A stretch of 34,093 nucleotides of DNA, taken from Ammoniphilus sp. CFH 90114. Lineage in GTDB: Bacteria; Bacillota; Bacilli; Aneurinibacillales; RAOX-1. The stretch is taken from the NCBI RefSeq assembly GCF_004123195.1, contig NZ_SDLI01000024.1, positions 1 to 34,093 of the forward strand, written 5' to 3'. The notes under the pieces are model-generated. The model saw nothing but the letters and a program-made list of their open reading frames with translations, was not told the origin of the DNA and searched no databases. Shown here piece after piece: positions 16,033 through 24,438 of the stretch (position 1 is the first letter of the stretch; every line of letters begins with the position of its first letter). A program made the translations under genes and the position numbers.

Positions 16033-17994
16033 TCAGCTTGCACTAGTAAAATGAAATTGGGATTCATTCGATTTCTTATTTCTGTACTGAATAAGACCTG
16101 TCAACGTGAATAAAGCAATCCCAAGAACATCTGTCCATAACCCAGGTATGATAAGAGTCAGAGCACCAATAATGGCCATTGCCCGCTCCATCTTAGTCAT
16201 CCGAACCAGCATGAAGCCCTGCATCCCGGCAGTAAAGGAATAGATTCCAATGAATGCTGTAATCACAGCAAGTACAATGGATGGTACAGAGCCTTGCATG
16301 AGAAGGGCCGGGCCATATACGAAGATAAACGGAATAAGAAAGGTTCCAAGGGAGATCTTCAGTCCAGTGAAACCTGTCTTACTTGGGTCGGATTGGGCCA
16401 GGGCCGCCGCTGCATAGGCACCTACTGCAACCGGTGGCGTCAGATTAGACATAATCGCGAAATAAAACACAAATAAATGCGCAGCTATTGGATTCACACC
16501 AAGTTTAACCAAGGCAGGGACGCCTAGGACGGATAAGATTACATAAGCTGACACGGTTGGCATTCCCATACCGAGAATGATGGAGGCGATCATGATGAAT
16601 ACCAGAGAGATTAACAGGTTTTCGCCAGTAACTCCGAGAACAAGGGAAGAAAACTTCATACCAAGCCCCGTCAGATTTATACTGCCAATTAAGATTCCGG
16701 CCGCTGCACAGATAATAGCAATGGACACGGAGTTTCTCGCACCGATTTCGAGCGAACCGATCACTTGCTTCCATGTCATTCTCGTTTTCCTGCGGAACAT
16801 GGAGACCACAATAATAGATACAAGAGAATACACGCCAGCAATCTGTGGAGAATATCCCATTACCAGCATTCCAATAATGAGAATAATCGGCAGAAATAAA
16901 AACCAACCTTCTTTGAAAACCTTCTTCACATTCGGAAGCTGATCCTTGGGAAGACCTGTCAAGTTATGTTTCTTAGCCTCAAAATGGACCATAAAATAGA
17001 TAGCTACAAAATGCAGGACTCCTGGCACAAGGGCAAAAAGACAAAGCTGGATATAAGGAAGTTGAAGATTGGAAGCAATAATGAAGGCAGCTGCTCCCAT
17101 GATTGGCGGCATAATTTGCCCTCCTGCAGAAGCTGCGGCTTCTACCGCACCGGCAAAGTGACCTTTATATCCGACCTTTTTCATAAGCGGGATGGTCAAT
17201 GTTCCCGTCGTTACCACATTGGATACCGCATTTCCTGAAATCATTCCCATCAATCCGCTGGCCAGAACAGCCACTTTAGCCGGCCCTCCGACCTTGGATC
17301 CCGTTAAAGCATAAGCAATTTTGATGAAAAACTGGCCTGCATGGGACTTAGACAAAAAAGCGCCGAAGATGATAAACATAATGATGTAGTTTGACATCGC
17401 TCCCATAATCAGTCCAAACATGCCGAAGGTTGAGTTGAAATAAGTATCAATCGCTTTCTCTACAGTGAATCCAGGATGGCCAAGTGTACCTGGGACATAT
17501 TTTCCCAAAAAGACATACGCAATCAAAAGGCTGACAAGAATCGCCATCGCCTTTCCTACTGCCCGCCGTGTTCCTTCAAGAATCAAAAGCACAAGCAAAG
17601 AACCGAAGAAAATATCCGCTTGATTGGGCTCCCCTTCGCGATAAGTAATCTCAGGATAAGCCGTGAAAACGTACCCAATAGCAACTGCTGCTCCCAAAAA
17701 ATATGCCGCATCTATGAATCTGGCAAAAGGGGTTGAGGTGTGCTTAAAGGGAAACAAGAAGGGAACCAATAGCAACACAAAGGATACCGTCACCGATCGC
17801 TGCTGCCATGCTTCCAAAATTCCAAAAGCAGACGTATACACATGAAACAAAGCCATGCTTATCGCAAGAATCATAATCGGAAAAACCTTTTTCCTCATGG
17901 AAGGATTGATCTTCCCCTCCACCCATTCCTCGAAATGCGAATCGTTCTCCACTTTAATATTGTCTAGATCAGGCGCTTCAACATTATGGCTCAT
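16033..17994 (-). CDS. Fused TRAP transporter permease (DctQ-DctM type)
   Basis: 653 aa, with AGAGGTGAG before the ATG. It is a very hydrophobic membrane protein that combines a small-subunit-like N-terminus (about 4 helices after a cytoplasmic start, residues 35-150) with the 12-helix DctM-like large subunit. Conserved large-subunit stretches are seen: FGLIMGAMSNYIIMF, SGLMGMISGNAVSNVVTTG, EAAASAGGQIMPPIMGAAAF and GMGMPTVSAYVI. TRAP carriers are driven by an ion gradient rather than ATP. The fused form pairs with TAXI receptors, as here. It is the first structural gene downstream of the GntR regulator (73-nt gap) and probably shares its transcript. Confidence 0.93.
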   Translation of the reverse strand: MSHNVEAPDLDNIKVENDSHFEEWVEGKINPSMRKKVFPIMILAISMALFHVYTSAFGILEAWQQRSVTVSFVLLLVPFLFPFKHTSTPFARFIDAAYFLGAAVAIGYVFTAYPEITYREGEPNQADIFFGSLLVLLILEGTRRAVGKAMAILVSLLIAYVFLGKYVPGTLGHPGFTVEKAIDTYFNSTFGMFGLIMGAMSNYIIMFIIFGAFLSKSHAGQFFIKIAYALTGSKVGGPAKVAVLASGLMGMISGNAVSNVVTTGTLTIPLMKKVGYKGHFAGAVEAAASAGGQIMPPIMGAAAFIIASNLQLPYIQLCLFALVPGVLHFVAIYFMVHFEAKKHNLTGLPKDQLPNVKKVFKEGWFLFLPIILIIGMLVMGYSPQIAGVYSLVSIIVVSMFRRKTRMTWKQVIGSLEIGARNSVSIAIICAAAGILIGSINLTGLGMKFSSLVLGVTGENLLISLVFIMIASIILGMGMPTVSAYVILSVLGVPALVKLGVNPIAAHLFVFYFAIMSNLTPPVAVGAYAAAALAQSDPSKTGFTGLKISLGTFLIPFIFVYGPALLMQGSVPSIVLAVITAFIGIYSFTAGMQGFMLVRMTKMERAMAIIGALTLIIPGLWTDVLGIALFTLTGLIQYRNKKSNESQFHFTSAS

Positions 17995-18067
17995 ATACTC
18001 ACCTCTTTTTTGAAGGATATTAAAGTTCTTCTATATGGAATTCACCCAAACAATGGGATGCAAAGCG

Positions 18068-18790
18068 TTACAAAATCTGATTACGCAAAAGGATATCGTG
18101 GAGATCTTGATTTGAGCTTTTTATCTTGTCGAAATTCAACCTGTTGATTATCCCTCCGAGATGGGCCTTCATTTTTTCCCTTGCAGCAGCTTTGTCCCCT
18201 TTTTCAATCTCATTCAGGATCCCCCTGTGTTCTTCCGGAGAGTTGGGGGATTCGATATCCATTTCGCTATAAAAGGCTATATACATATTCGTAAGGGCAA
18301 TCATTTGCTCCAAATTTCTCAAAACGTGACTATTGTCTACTAATCTTGCGATTTCGATATGGAAATCGAAGACACGGGTTAAGACACGATTCATGTCTTT
18401 GCTTTCGTAAGCTTGTTTCTCCACTTCCAAGATCTCTTCTAAGTGCTTAATGACCTTCTGCGATTTCCACGCATTCTCACAAGCCTTAGAAACCGTAAAA
18501 TCCTCAAGCAGCATCCTCATTTCAAATACTTCCTGTACTTCTTTGACTGTAGGACTGGCCACGGTGGTGACACGTTTATTTATGGTGACGAGCTTCTCAT
18601 AGGATAGCCGCTGAAGCGCCGTCCGAATCGGTGTTCGACTGACCTGAAGGATCTGTGCTAGCGCCTCTTCGGATAACTTCGTCCCGGGAGAAAGTTCTCG
18701 ATTCAATATAGCTCCTTTAATAGTAGAGTAGATTTTGTCTGCCAAAGATGAGCTAGTTTTAGATTTGACCGTTATTTCTCCTCCAAGCAT
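18068..18790 (-). CDS. GntR-family (FCD domain) transcriptional regulator
   Basis: 240 aa from the ATG at 18790, which has AAGGAGG 9 nt upstream; the 10-residue-longer start at 18820 would place coding sequence over the operator region. The N-terminal winged helix has the GntR signature (GAILNRELSPGTKLSEEALAQ, then VSRTPIRTALQRL). The C-terminal all-helical FCD domain runs from about 90 (EVFEMRMLLEDF … FDFHIEIARL … EEHRGILNEIEKGD); its D-H-H pattern usually binds a metal and an organic-acid effector. It is followed by the TRAP-TAXI-dehydrogenase-GGT genes in the same direction. GTATAC palindromes at its own start site indicate autoregulation, with the imported acid as likely inducer. Confidence 0.92.
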   Translation of the reverse strand: MLGGEITVKSKTSSSLADKIYSTIKGAILNRELSPGTKLSEEALAQILQVSRTPIRTALQRLSYEKLVTINKRVTTVASPTVKEVQEVFEMRMLLEDFTVSKACENAWKSQKVIKHLEEILEVEKQAYESKDMNRVLTRVFDFHIEIARLVDNSHVLRNLEQMIALTNMYIAFYSEMDIESPNSPEEHRGILNEIEKGDKAAAREKMKAHLGGIINRLNFDKIKSSNQDLHDILLRNQIL

Positions 18791-18810
18791 CTGATGATTC
18801 CTCCTTTTCT

Positions 18811-18860
18811 TTGCATACAACTAATGTATTTTTTAATTGTATACATCAATTGTATACAAT
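18811..18860. promoter_or_regulatory. GntR-type operator cluster
   Basis: The perfect palindrome ATTGTATACAAT (18849-18860) overlaps the predicted start of transcription. A second site (ATTGTATACAT, 18836-18846) and a weaker TTGCATACAA (18811-18820) follow toward the gene. The GTATAC core matches the known B. subtilis GntR operator core (CTTGTATACAAG), which makes this the likely binding site of the regulator encoded at 18068-18790. Confidence 0.7.
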
Positions 18861-18861
18861 G

Positions 18862-18890
18862 ATTATATAGTTTATATTCTGAAAGATCAA
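18862..18890 (-). promoter_or_regulatory. Sigma-A promoter of the GntR/TRAP operon
   Basis: On the minus strand: -35 TTGATC (18885-18890), a 17-nt spacer, and a perfect -10 TATAAT (18862-18867). Transcription should start near 18855, inside the first GTATAC operator, so repressor binding would block initiation. Confidence 0.75.
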
Positions 18891-18991
18891 TATTTTTTGT
18901 AATAAAATCTTCCAATAAAACGCAAAAAAGATCAGATTGAAATTTATATATACTTCAACTCAGTCTGGGCAGACACTGCCGAGAAAAAAGA

Positions 18992-19016
18992 CCATTCCCG
19001 ATGCACCCGGGAATGG
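18992..19016 (-). terminator. Terminator after the lacI-type gene
   Basis: A 9-bp stem, CCATTCCCG (18992-19000) with CGGGAATGG (19008-19016), and a 7-nt loop. On the minus strand it is followed by TCTTTTTTCTC. It ends the leftward transcript of the GNAT-LacI genes and insulates the GntR promoter. Confidence 0.85.
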
Positions 19017-19063
19017 CCTTAATATCATGCACAATCAGTCTTGATCTATTCTCTTTTCAACAC

Positions 19064-20068
19064 CTATCTACCAGAATATGGAACCGTAGACTCTCGAGCA
19101 ATAAGCTTCGGTAGTAAGATGAGTCGCTGCTTCGTTTCTTTTTCTCCTTTTATTGCTTTTACAAGGAGATCCGTTACCGCGAGACCCATCTCTCGGATGG
19201 GTTGGGCAATGGTCGTCATAGAAGGAAAGCTGGCACCGGCCCATGGGGTGTCATCAAATCCTATCACGGATAAATCGTTAGGAATCTTTAAACCAAACTC
19301 CCTTGCTGCATGGAAAACTCCAATGGCTAAGGAATCACTACAAGCGAAGATGGCTGTTGGCCGTCGGGCTGAGCTAAGGAATTTCCCCGCCATCTTTCTC
19401 CCGCATTCTACAGATGTTTCCTCAACGACATCTATTTTTTCTTCAAATGGAATACCTGCTTCTAATAGAGCTTGTCTATACCCACGGAGTCGTTCCCGAT
19501 TACTCCATACATCCCTGGTAATAATGGCGATCTCTTTATGTCCTAAATTAATGAGATGGGAGGCGGCCAGGTACCCTCCTAAAAAATTATCCACAGATAC
19601 CGTATCCACTTCTAAAGCTGGCATCTCGCGAGCGACAATGGCCAAGGGGGTTTTTTCTTCCATTAATTCCTTTACCAACTGAATGTTTTCAAATCCGGAG
19701 GCAAGAATGAAGCCATCTACACTTTTTTGCTTAAGTAGATTTATGTATTTTGATTCCTTTTCCATGGAATAGTCTGTACTGCAAATAACCAAATTATAGC
19801 CAAGATTATGACCGCGGTCTTCAATACTCCTAGCTAATTCAGCAAAAAAAGGATTGGCGAGATCAGGAATAAGGAGCCCTATCGTATAGGTGGATTTACC
19901 TTTTAAGGCACTCGCCACAAAACTGGGTTGAAACTCCATCTCCTTCATAATCTCTAATACTCTTTTTTTAGTCGCTTCGCTAATTTTGCCCGTATTGTTC
20001 ATCACCTTGGACACGGTCGCAATAGAAACTCCTGCTTTCTTAGCCACATCCGTAATCGTTGGTTTCAT
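19064..20068 (-). CDS. LacI-family transcriptional repressor
   Basis: 334 aa from the ATG at 20068, chosen over 20074 because GAGGAG has 6-nt spacing to it and none to the other. The N-terminal helix-turn-helix is typical (ITDVAKKAGVSIATVSKVMN), followed by the hinge helix (PSFVASALKGK). The periplasmic-binding-protein-like effector domain runs from about 58 to the end (IGLLIPDLANPFFAEL … VDGFILASG … AIFACSDSLAIGV … SVIGFDDTPWA). Probable targets are the GTAAAC/GTTTAC operators at 25648 and 32224-32366, which control the ABC importer and the catabolic genes upstream of it. The effector is probably the imported compound or an early intermediate. A degenerate copy of part of this gene is at 32826-32930. 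Confidence 0.93.
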   Translation of the reverse strand: MKPTITDVAKKAGVSIATVSKVMNNTGKISEATKKRVLEIMKEMEFQPSFVASALKGKSTYTIGLLIPDLANPFFAELARSIEDRGHNLGYNLVICSTDYSMEKESKYINLLKQKSVDGFILASGFENIQLVKELMEEKTPLAIVAREMPALEVDTVSVDNFLGGYLAASHLINLGHKEIAIITRDVWSNRERLRGYRQALLEAGIPFEEKIDVVEETSVECGRKMAGKFLSSARRPTAIFACSDSLAIGVFHAAREFGLKIPNDLSVIGFDDTPWAGASFPSMTTIAQPIREMGLAVTDLLVKAIKGEKETKQRLILLPKLIARESTVPYSGR

Positions 20069-20117
20069 ATTCATCTCCTCAGTTCTATAGCTCCCACTCT
20101 AGCTTATCATTCTATCC

Positions 20118-20900
20118 TTAGTTCATCTTTTTATATACTTCAAAATGACCATAAGATGTAAATCCGATCTTCTCATAAAGGAACTTTCCTGCTTCCGTAG
20201 CATGAAGGACGCAAAGCGAGGCTCCCTGCTTGATCACGAGATCCACTAGATTTTGCAAGAAACTCGTAGCTAGACCTTTTCCTCTCCTCATCGGATGTGT
20301 AGCGATGCAATAAAGACCGGCTATCATCCCATCCTCTATATAGACAGCTCCACAAACAGCAGGTTCCCCCTGATCAAGACCCAGATACAATTGATACTCG
20401 TTCTGTTTACTCGTTGCAATCGGTTGAAATAAGTGGAAGACTTGCTCAGCGGACTCCGAGGGTCTTTGATATCCCTCAATGTATACCTCGACCCATTTCC
20501 TTAAGTCCTCTTCCGTTTCCACTTTGATGAATTCGAAGCCTTCCGGATGGCCACTTGCCATCTTAAAATCCTCCGGGCTCAATGCCATTCCCGTCCAGCG
20601 TTGATTATGCTGAAATCCTCTTGTATGTAATAGGTCCTTAAGTTCTGCTGGTTGGGTAGATGGTCCGACAATCCACAGAAAAGGTTCACCTTCTGGGTTG
20701 CTGAGTTTAATTATGTTGTCCATCTGCTCTTCGATATCGAGTCGATCTGTATTCGACCAATCTACGAACATGACACGATTATAGGGTCCAACAGAAAGAT
20801 ACTTGATCACGTTATTATCTATGTAAGTACTATGTTCTGTACGTTTAAAATACATCCAGTGTTGAATCAGATGTTGTTCTATTTTATTGATCACCGTCAT
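20118..20900 (-). CDS. GNAT-family N-acetyltransferase
   Basis: 260 aa from the ATG at 20900 (GAGGAAA upstream); a GTG four codons earlier lies inside the ribosome site. The C-terminal half is a GNAT acetyl-CoA domain: beta strand GMIAGLYCIATHP, then the pyrophosphate loop RRGKGL (205-210) and the closing FLYEKIGFTSYG (about 240-250). The N-terminal half (1-115) is a second, degenerate GNAT-like lobe, as in two-domain members. It is co-oriented with the LacI gene 49 nt downstream. A role in acetylating an amine intermediate of the neighbouring pathway is possible but unproven. Part of this gene is duplicated in degenerate form at 32931-33041. Confidence 0.85.
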   Translation of the reverse strand: MTVINKIEQHLIQHWMYFKRTEHSTYIDNNVIKYLSVGPYNRVMFVDWSNTDRLDIEEQMDNIIKLSNPEGEPFLWIVGPSTQPAELKDLLHTRGFQHNQRWTGMALSPEDFKMASGHPEGFEFIKVETEEDLRKWVEVYIEGYQRPSESAEQVFHLFQPIATSKQNEYQLYLGLDQGEPAVCGAVYIEDGMIAGLYCIATHPMRRGKGLATSFLQNLVDLVIKQGASLCVLHATEAGKFLYEKIGFTSYGHFEVYKKMN

Positions 20901-20977
20901 GGATTTCCTCACTTACTGTTTTCCTTTTAGGCTACAACATGTAGGTCCATTTGACAATTGGTTCGAAAGAAATCAAA

Positions 20978-20999
20978 AGAGGAACAAACGTGTTCCTCT
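20978..20999 (-). terminator. Terminator of the ABC importer operon
   Basis: A perfect 9-bp stem, AGAGGAACA (20978-20986) with TGTTCCTCT (20991-20999), around a 4-nt loop. On the minus strand it continues CTCTTTTGATTTC, just after the livF stop at 21014. It separates the importer from the GNAT-LacI pair. Confidence 0.8.
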
Positions 21000-21013
21000 A
21001 GTTACCTCAAAAG

Positions 21014-21715
21014 CTATCCCAAATACGCTTCTATCACTCTTTCATCTTCTAGCAATAGGCGAGAATCCCCAGAAATTTTGATCTCCCCCGTTTCTAGTAC
21101 ATAAGCACGCTCCGATGATTCCAGAGCCAAATGGGCATTCTGCTCGACAAGCAAAATCGTTATCCCCGTCTTCCTAATTTTTTCGATGACATCAAAGACG
21201 GTATCTACGATCACCGGCGCTAGTCCAAGTGAGGGCTCATCCAGAATCATGAGCTTAGGCTTAGACAAGAGGGCTCGACTTAAAGCCAACATTTGTTGCT
21301 CACCCCCCGAGAGCGTTCCAGCCATTTGCTCTGCTCTCGAATGAAGAATAGGAAATAAGGAAAAGATCTCCTCATAGTCAAGTTTCAATTGCTGTTTATC
21401 TTTCCGTTGGTAGGACCCCACAATTAAATTTTCCTTCACGGTCATATTAGAAAAGATCCGACGTCCCTCGGGTACATGAGCAATGCCCTTAGCTACAATT
21501 TTATCAGGCGATACATTCGTAATATTTTCACCTAGGAAAGAGATGGTTCCTTGATCCGGACGGATGAGTCCAGAGATGGTTTTCAGCAAGGTTGACTTCC
21601 CCGCACCATTGGACCCGATCAGTGTGACGACTTCCCCGCCCTTCACTTCCATGGATATCCCTTTAAGAGCCTTCACATTTCCATAGGAAACATGTAAATC
21701 ATCAATTTTCAGCAT
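21014..21715 (-). CDS. livF: LIV/HAAT-type ABC transporter ATP-binding protein (LivF)
   Basis: 233 aa, with GGGAGGAGG upstream. It is one of two ATPases of a hydrophobic/amide amino-acid-type importer. Walker A is GSNGAGKST (34-42), the signature LSGGEQQ starts at 135, Walker B is LMILDE (155-160), and the H-loop region is ILLVEQNAHLAL. Its length and the short C-terminus (ERAYVLETGEI … VIEAYLG) are typical of LivF. It overlaps the end of livG by 14 nt and is the last gene of the importer cluster. The substrate is not set by the family: HAAT systems carry branched-chain amino acids but also urea, short amides and aromatic acids. Confidence 0.95.
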   Translation of the reverse strand: MLKIDDLHVSYGNVKALKGISMEVKGGEVVTLIGSNGAGKSTLLKTISGLIRPDQGTISFLGENITNVSPDKIVAKGIAHVPEGRRIFSNMTVKENLIVGSYQRKDKQQLKLDYEEIFSLFPILHSRAEQMAGTLSGGEQQMLALSRALLSKPKLMILDEPSLGLAPVIVDTVFDVIEKIRKTGITILLVEQNAHLALESSERAYVLETGEIKISGDSRLLLEDERVIEAYLG

Positions 21716-22490
21716 GCTGATACCTCCTCCCTAGATAAGCCTGAACCACCTTCGGGTTGGCTGTCACCTGTTCATAGGTTCCTTGATCCAGCAATTGTCC
21801 GAAATGAAGGACCGCAATTTGATCACAAACCCCTCTCACCAGCTTCATATCATGCTCAATGAGGAAGATCGTCTTCCCTTCTTTCTGTAAACTCTCAATT
21901 AGCTCCATCAGCTCGATCGTCTCTACAGGATTTAACCCTGCAGCAGGTTCGTCCAGAAAGATCAATTCCGCTCCGGTAGCCAACGCTCGCACGATCTCAA
22001 TTTTCCGTTGGACCCCTTGAGGGAGATCGGTAGCGATTTCATCCTTCAGATCGTAGAGATGATATTTTTTCATTAGCTCGTAGACAAAACCGGCGGCTTC
22101 TTCCTCTTGCCTACGATAGCTCTTACGCTTAAAAAACGAATCTATAAAACGGTACGTGACTCTACCATGGGTGGCAATCATAATATTTTCAAAAACCGTA
22201 TGTTCTTTTAGCAGTCGTATATTTTGAAACGTTCTTGATATCCCAAGGGATGTAATCTCATGGGTTTGAAGCTCGGAAAGATCTCTCCCTTTATAAAAGA
22301 CCTTCCCACTCGTCGGCTTATAAATGTTGGTTAATAAATTAAACATAGTGGTCTTACCCGCACCGTTTGGACCAATCAATCCAAAAATTTGCCCCGCTTT
22401 AATCGCGATGGAGACGTGATCAACGGCCGTAACACCACCAAATTTAATGGTTAAACCTTCGGTTTGCAAGAGATTCTCTACACTCATCAC
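21702..22490 (-). CDS. livG: LIV/HAAT-type ABC transporter ATP-binding protein (LivG)
   Basis: 262 aa, with GGGAGG upstream. The start may be the GTG at 22490 or the ATG at 22487. Walker A is GPNGAGKTT (40-48), and Walker B is in LIFLDEPAAGLNP. The signature segment reads LPQGVQRKIEIVRAL instead of the more usual YGxQRRLEIAR form, a mild deviation. The long insertion after Walker A (FKRKSYRRQEEEA) and the C-terminal QVTANPKVVQAYLG are LivG traits. It sits 4 nt after livM. Confidence 0.95.
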   Translation of the reverse strand: MMSVENLLQTEGLTIKFGGVTAVDHVSIAIKAGQIFGLIGPNGAGKTTMFNLLTNIYKPTSGKVFYKGRDLSELQTHEITSLGISRTFQNIRLLKEHTVFENIMIATHGRVTYRFIDSFFKRKSYRRQEEEAAGFVYELMKKYHLYDLKDEIATDLPQGVQRKIEIVRALATGAELIFLDEPAAGLNPVETIELMELIESLQKEGKTIFLIEHDMKLVRGVCDQIAVLHFGQLLDQGTYEQVTANPKVVQAYLGRRYQHAEN

Positions 22491-22494
22491 CGTC

Positions 22495-23475
22495 TTACAC
22501 CTCCCTCTCCCGATTCAACGTGACTTTCTTATTCTCTTTCGCCCAGGTTTGTGGCAACCATCGATGCAGCATGGAAGAGAGACCACTGATTCCTTTCGGA
22601 GCAAAGATGACAATAATGACAATGAGAATTCCATAAACTAGCATCTGGTACTGCATGAATTCTCGCAGATATTCTGACAGAAGGGTAACAAACATCGCCC
22701 CCATAATGGAGCCGTAAATACTCCCGACACCGCCAATTAATAGCATGAGCAAAATATTGACCGACATCGACGTCTGGAACGTCTCGGGACTCAGGAATAA
22801 AATAAAATGAGCATAAAAGGTTCCCGCTAGTCCAGCTACCGCTGCACTCCAGACGAAGGCCGACACTTTATAATACGTAACATGAACCCCCATAGCCTTG
22901 GCTGTGATTTCATCCGTCTTAATGGCAAGAAGGGCGCGCCCCATTTTCGAAAACTTGATTCGATGAGACAAGTAGGTCACCAAGCAGATCATGAGGAGGA
23001 TCAAGTAATAGTAGTGCGTCTTTGACGTGAAATCAAAGGCAAAAAAAGCTTCCGGCCTCGGTATTCCGGTTAAACCCATCGGACCTCGAGTCACGTCTAT
23101 CCAATTGTTGAACACAATATGAACGATTTCACAGAAGCCTAAAGAGGCAATCGCAAAAAAGTGACCCTGTAAACGCAAGACAGGAAATCCGATAAGAAAG
23201 CCGAACAGGGCAGCCACCAACACAGCGAGAATCATCGCCACCCACACAGGAAGACCCTGTTGAGCCATAATCGCTGAGAAATAAGCCCCTATTCCAAAAA
23301 ACGCAGCATGACCTAGGGATACCTGCCCTGTAAAACCCGTAATGATGTTAAGGCTTAAGACTAGGATAATATTGATGCCAGCCATGACCATAATGTGAAT
23401 GAGATAATCATTCGGGAAGAGGAAAGGAAAACAGGCACTAAGAGCTAAACAACCGATTAACCATTTATTAGACAT
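22495..23475 (-). CDS. livM: LIV/HAAT-type ABC transporter permease (LivM)
   Basis: 326 aa, about ten hydrophobic segments. The start ATG directly follows the livH stop (TAAATG) with GGAGAAGG upstream, so translation is coupled. It shows the LivM motifs: NIITGFTGQVSLGHAAFFGIGAY near residue 45, then FAIASLGFCEIV and MLLIGGVGSIYGSIMGA. It forms the membrane channel with LivH. The C-terminus ends in a charged tail after PKGISGLSSM. Confidence 0.95.
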   Translation of the reverse strand: MSNKWLIGCLALSACFPFLFPNDYLIHIMVMAGINIILVLSLNIITGFTGQVSLGHAAFFGIGAYFSAIMAQQGLPVWVAMILAVLVAALFGFLIGFPVLRLQGHFFAIASLGFCEIVHIVFNNWIDVTRGPMGLTGIPRPEAFFAFDFTSKTHYYYLILLMICLVTYLSHRIKFSKMGRALLAIKTDEITAKAMGVHVTYYKVSAFVWSAAVAGLAGTFYAHFILFLSPETFQTSMSVNILLMLLIGGVGSIYGSIMGAMFVTLLSEYLREFMQYQMLVYGILIVIIVIFAPKGISGLSSMLHRWLPQTWAKENKKVTLNREREV

Positions 23476-24351
23476 TTACACCTTCTCCTGTAAGTGTTTT
23501 CCAAACAAGCCAGCAGGTTTAAAAAGCAGGACCATAATCATCATCACAAACGCAATGACATCCTTATATTCGGAAGACCAGTAGCCTGCCGCGTACGTTT
23601 CCACGAGACCCAGGATGGATCCACCGACGATGGCTCCGGATACATTCCCAATCCCTCCAAGCAAGACCACGACAAAGGCTTTTAGTGTTGCGGAGATTCC
23701 CATCGTGGGATAGACGCTGAATATAGGAGCCATTAACGTACCCGCTAAAGCAGCTAAGGAAGCCCCAATGGCGAAAGTGACGAAGAGAATGGTATTCACC
23801 TTTATTCCCATAAGCTTTCCGATTTCCATATCAAAGGCACAAGCTCTCATCGCAATCCCAATCTTTGTTTTTTGAATGGCAAAATAGACAATAGAGATCA
23901 TGATAAACGCGATCACTACAACAAACAATCTCTGACCATTGATAAATAAGCCACCCATATTCACTTGTATTTCTTCAAAGGGGGAAGAGAGATTCCGCGG
24001 GTCTGGTCCCCAGATTAACTGTGCCCCGTTTTGCAAGATGATTGACACGCCTAATGAACTCACAAGAAGATTGATCCGCGGGGAGTTGCGCAAAGGATTA
24101 AAGGCAAGTCTTTCCATTACAATTCCTAAAATAGCGATACAAATCATAGCAACAGGAATCGCCATAAAATAAGATAGATTTAATCCCTGGGCTACGGTTA
24201 CCGCAACGAAAGCCCCCGCCATAAAGAGTTCACCATGGGCAAAGTTCGCCATATCCAGCATCCCTAAGATCAAGGTCAAACCGAGAGCCATTAAGACATA
24301 TGTGCTCCCCATCACCAGACCATTGATTGTCTGCTGTAAAAATTCTATCAC
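23476..24351 (-). CDS. livH: LIV/HAAT-type ABC transporter permease (LivH)
   Basis: 291 aa from a GTG at 24351, with AGAGGAG 11 nt upstream. The frame extends four codons to another GTG at 24363, but the ribosome site overlaps that codon. It has about eight membrane helices with the LivH landmarks: LNGL-type start (INGLVMGSTYVLMALGLTLI), LDMANFAHGELFMAGAF, RACAFDMEIGKLMGI and VLLGGIGNVSGAIVGG. It is followed immediately by livM and lies 87 nt downstream of livK, with a hairpin between. Confidence 0.94.
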   Translation of the reverse strand: MIEFLQQTINGLVMGSTYVLMALGLTLILGMLDMANFAHGELFMAGAFVAVTVAQGLNLSYFMAIPVAMICIAILGIVMERLAFNPLRNSPRINLLVSSLGVSIILQNGAQLIWGPDPRNLSSPFEEIQVNMGGLFINGQRLFVVVIAFIMISIVYFAIQKTKIGIAMRACAFDMEIGKLMGIKVNTILFVTFAIGASLAALAGTLMAPIFSVYPTMGISATLKAFVVVLLGGIGNVSGAIVGGSILGLVETYAAGYWSSEYKDVIAFVMMIMVLLFKPAGLFGKHLQEKV

Positions 24352-24391
24352 CGTTTCATCCACTCCTCTGCAAGTCGATTTGATAGGAATC

Positions 24392-24423
24392 GTTCCCCTA
24401 GAGTCTAAGAACCCTAGGGAAAC
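24392..24423 (-). promoter_or_regulatory. Intercistronic hairpin between livK and livH
   Basis: GTTCCCCTAG (24392-24401) and CTAGGGAAAC (24414-24423) can form a 10-bp stem with one mismatch. There is no T run after it on the minus strand, so it is more likely an mRNA-stabilising or processing hairpin that keeps livK mRNA abundant relative to the permease genes than a terminator. Confidence 0.45.
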
Positions 24424-24438
24424 TTGAGGTCTATTCGT

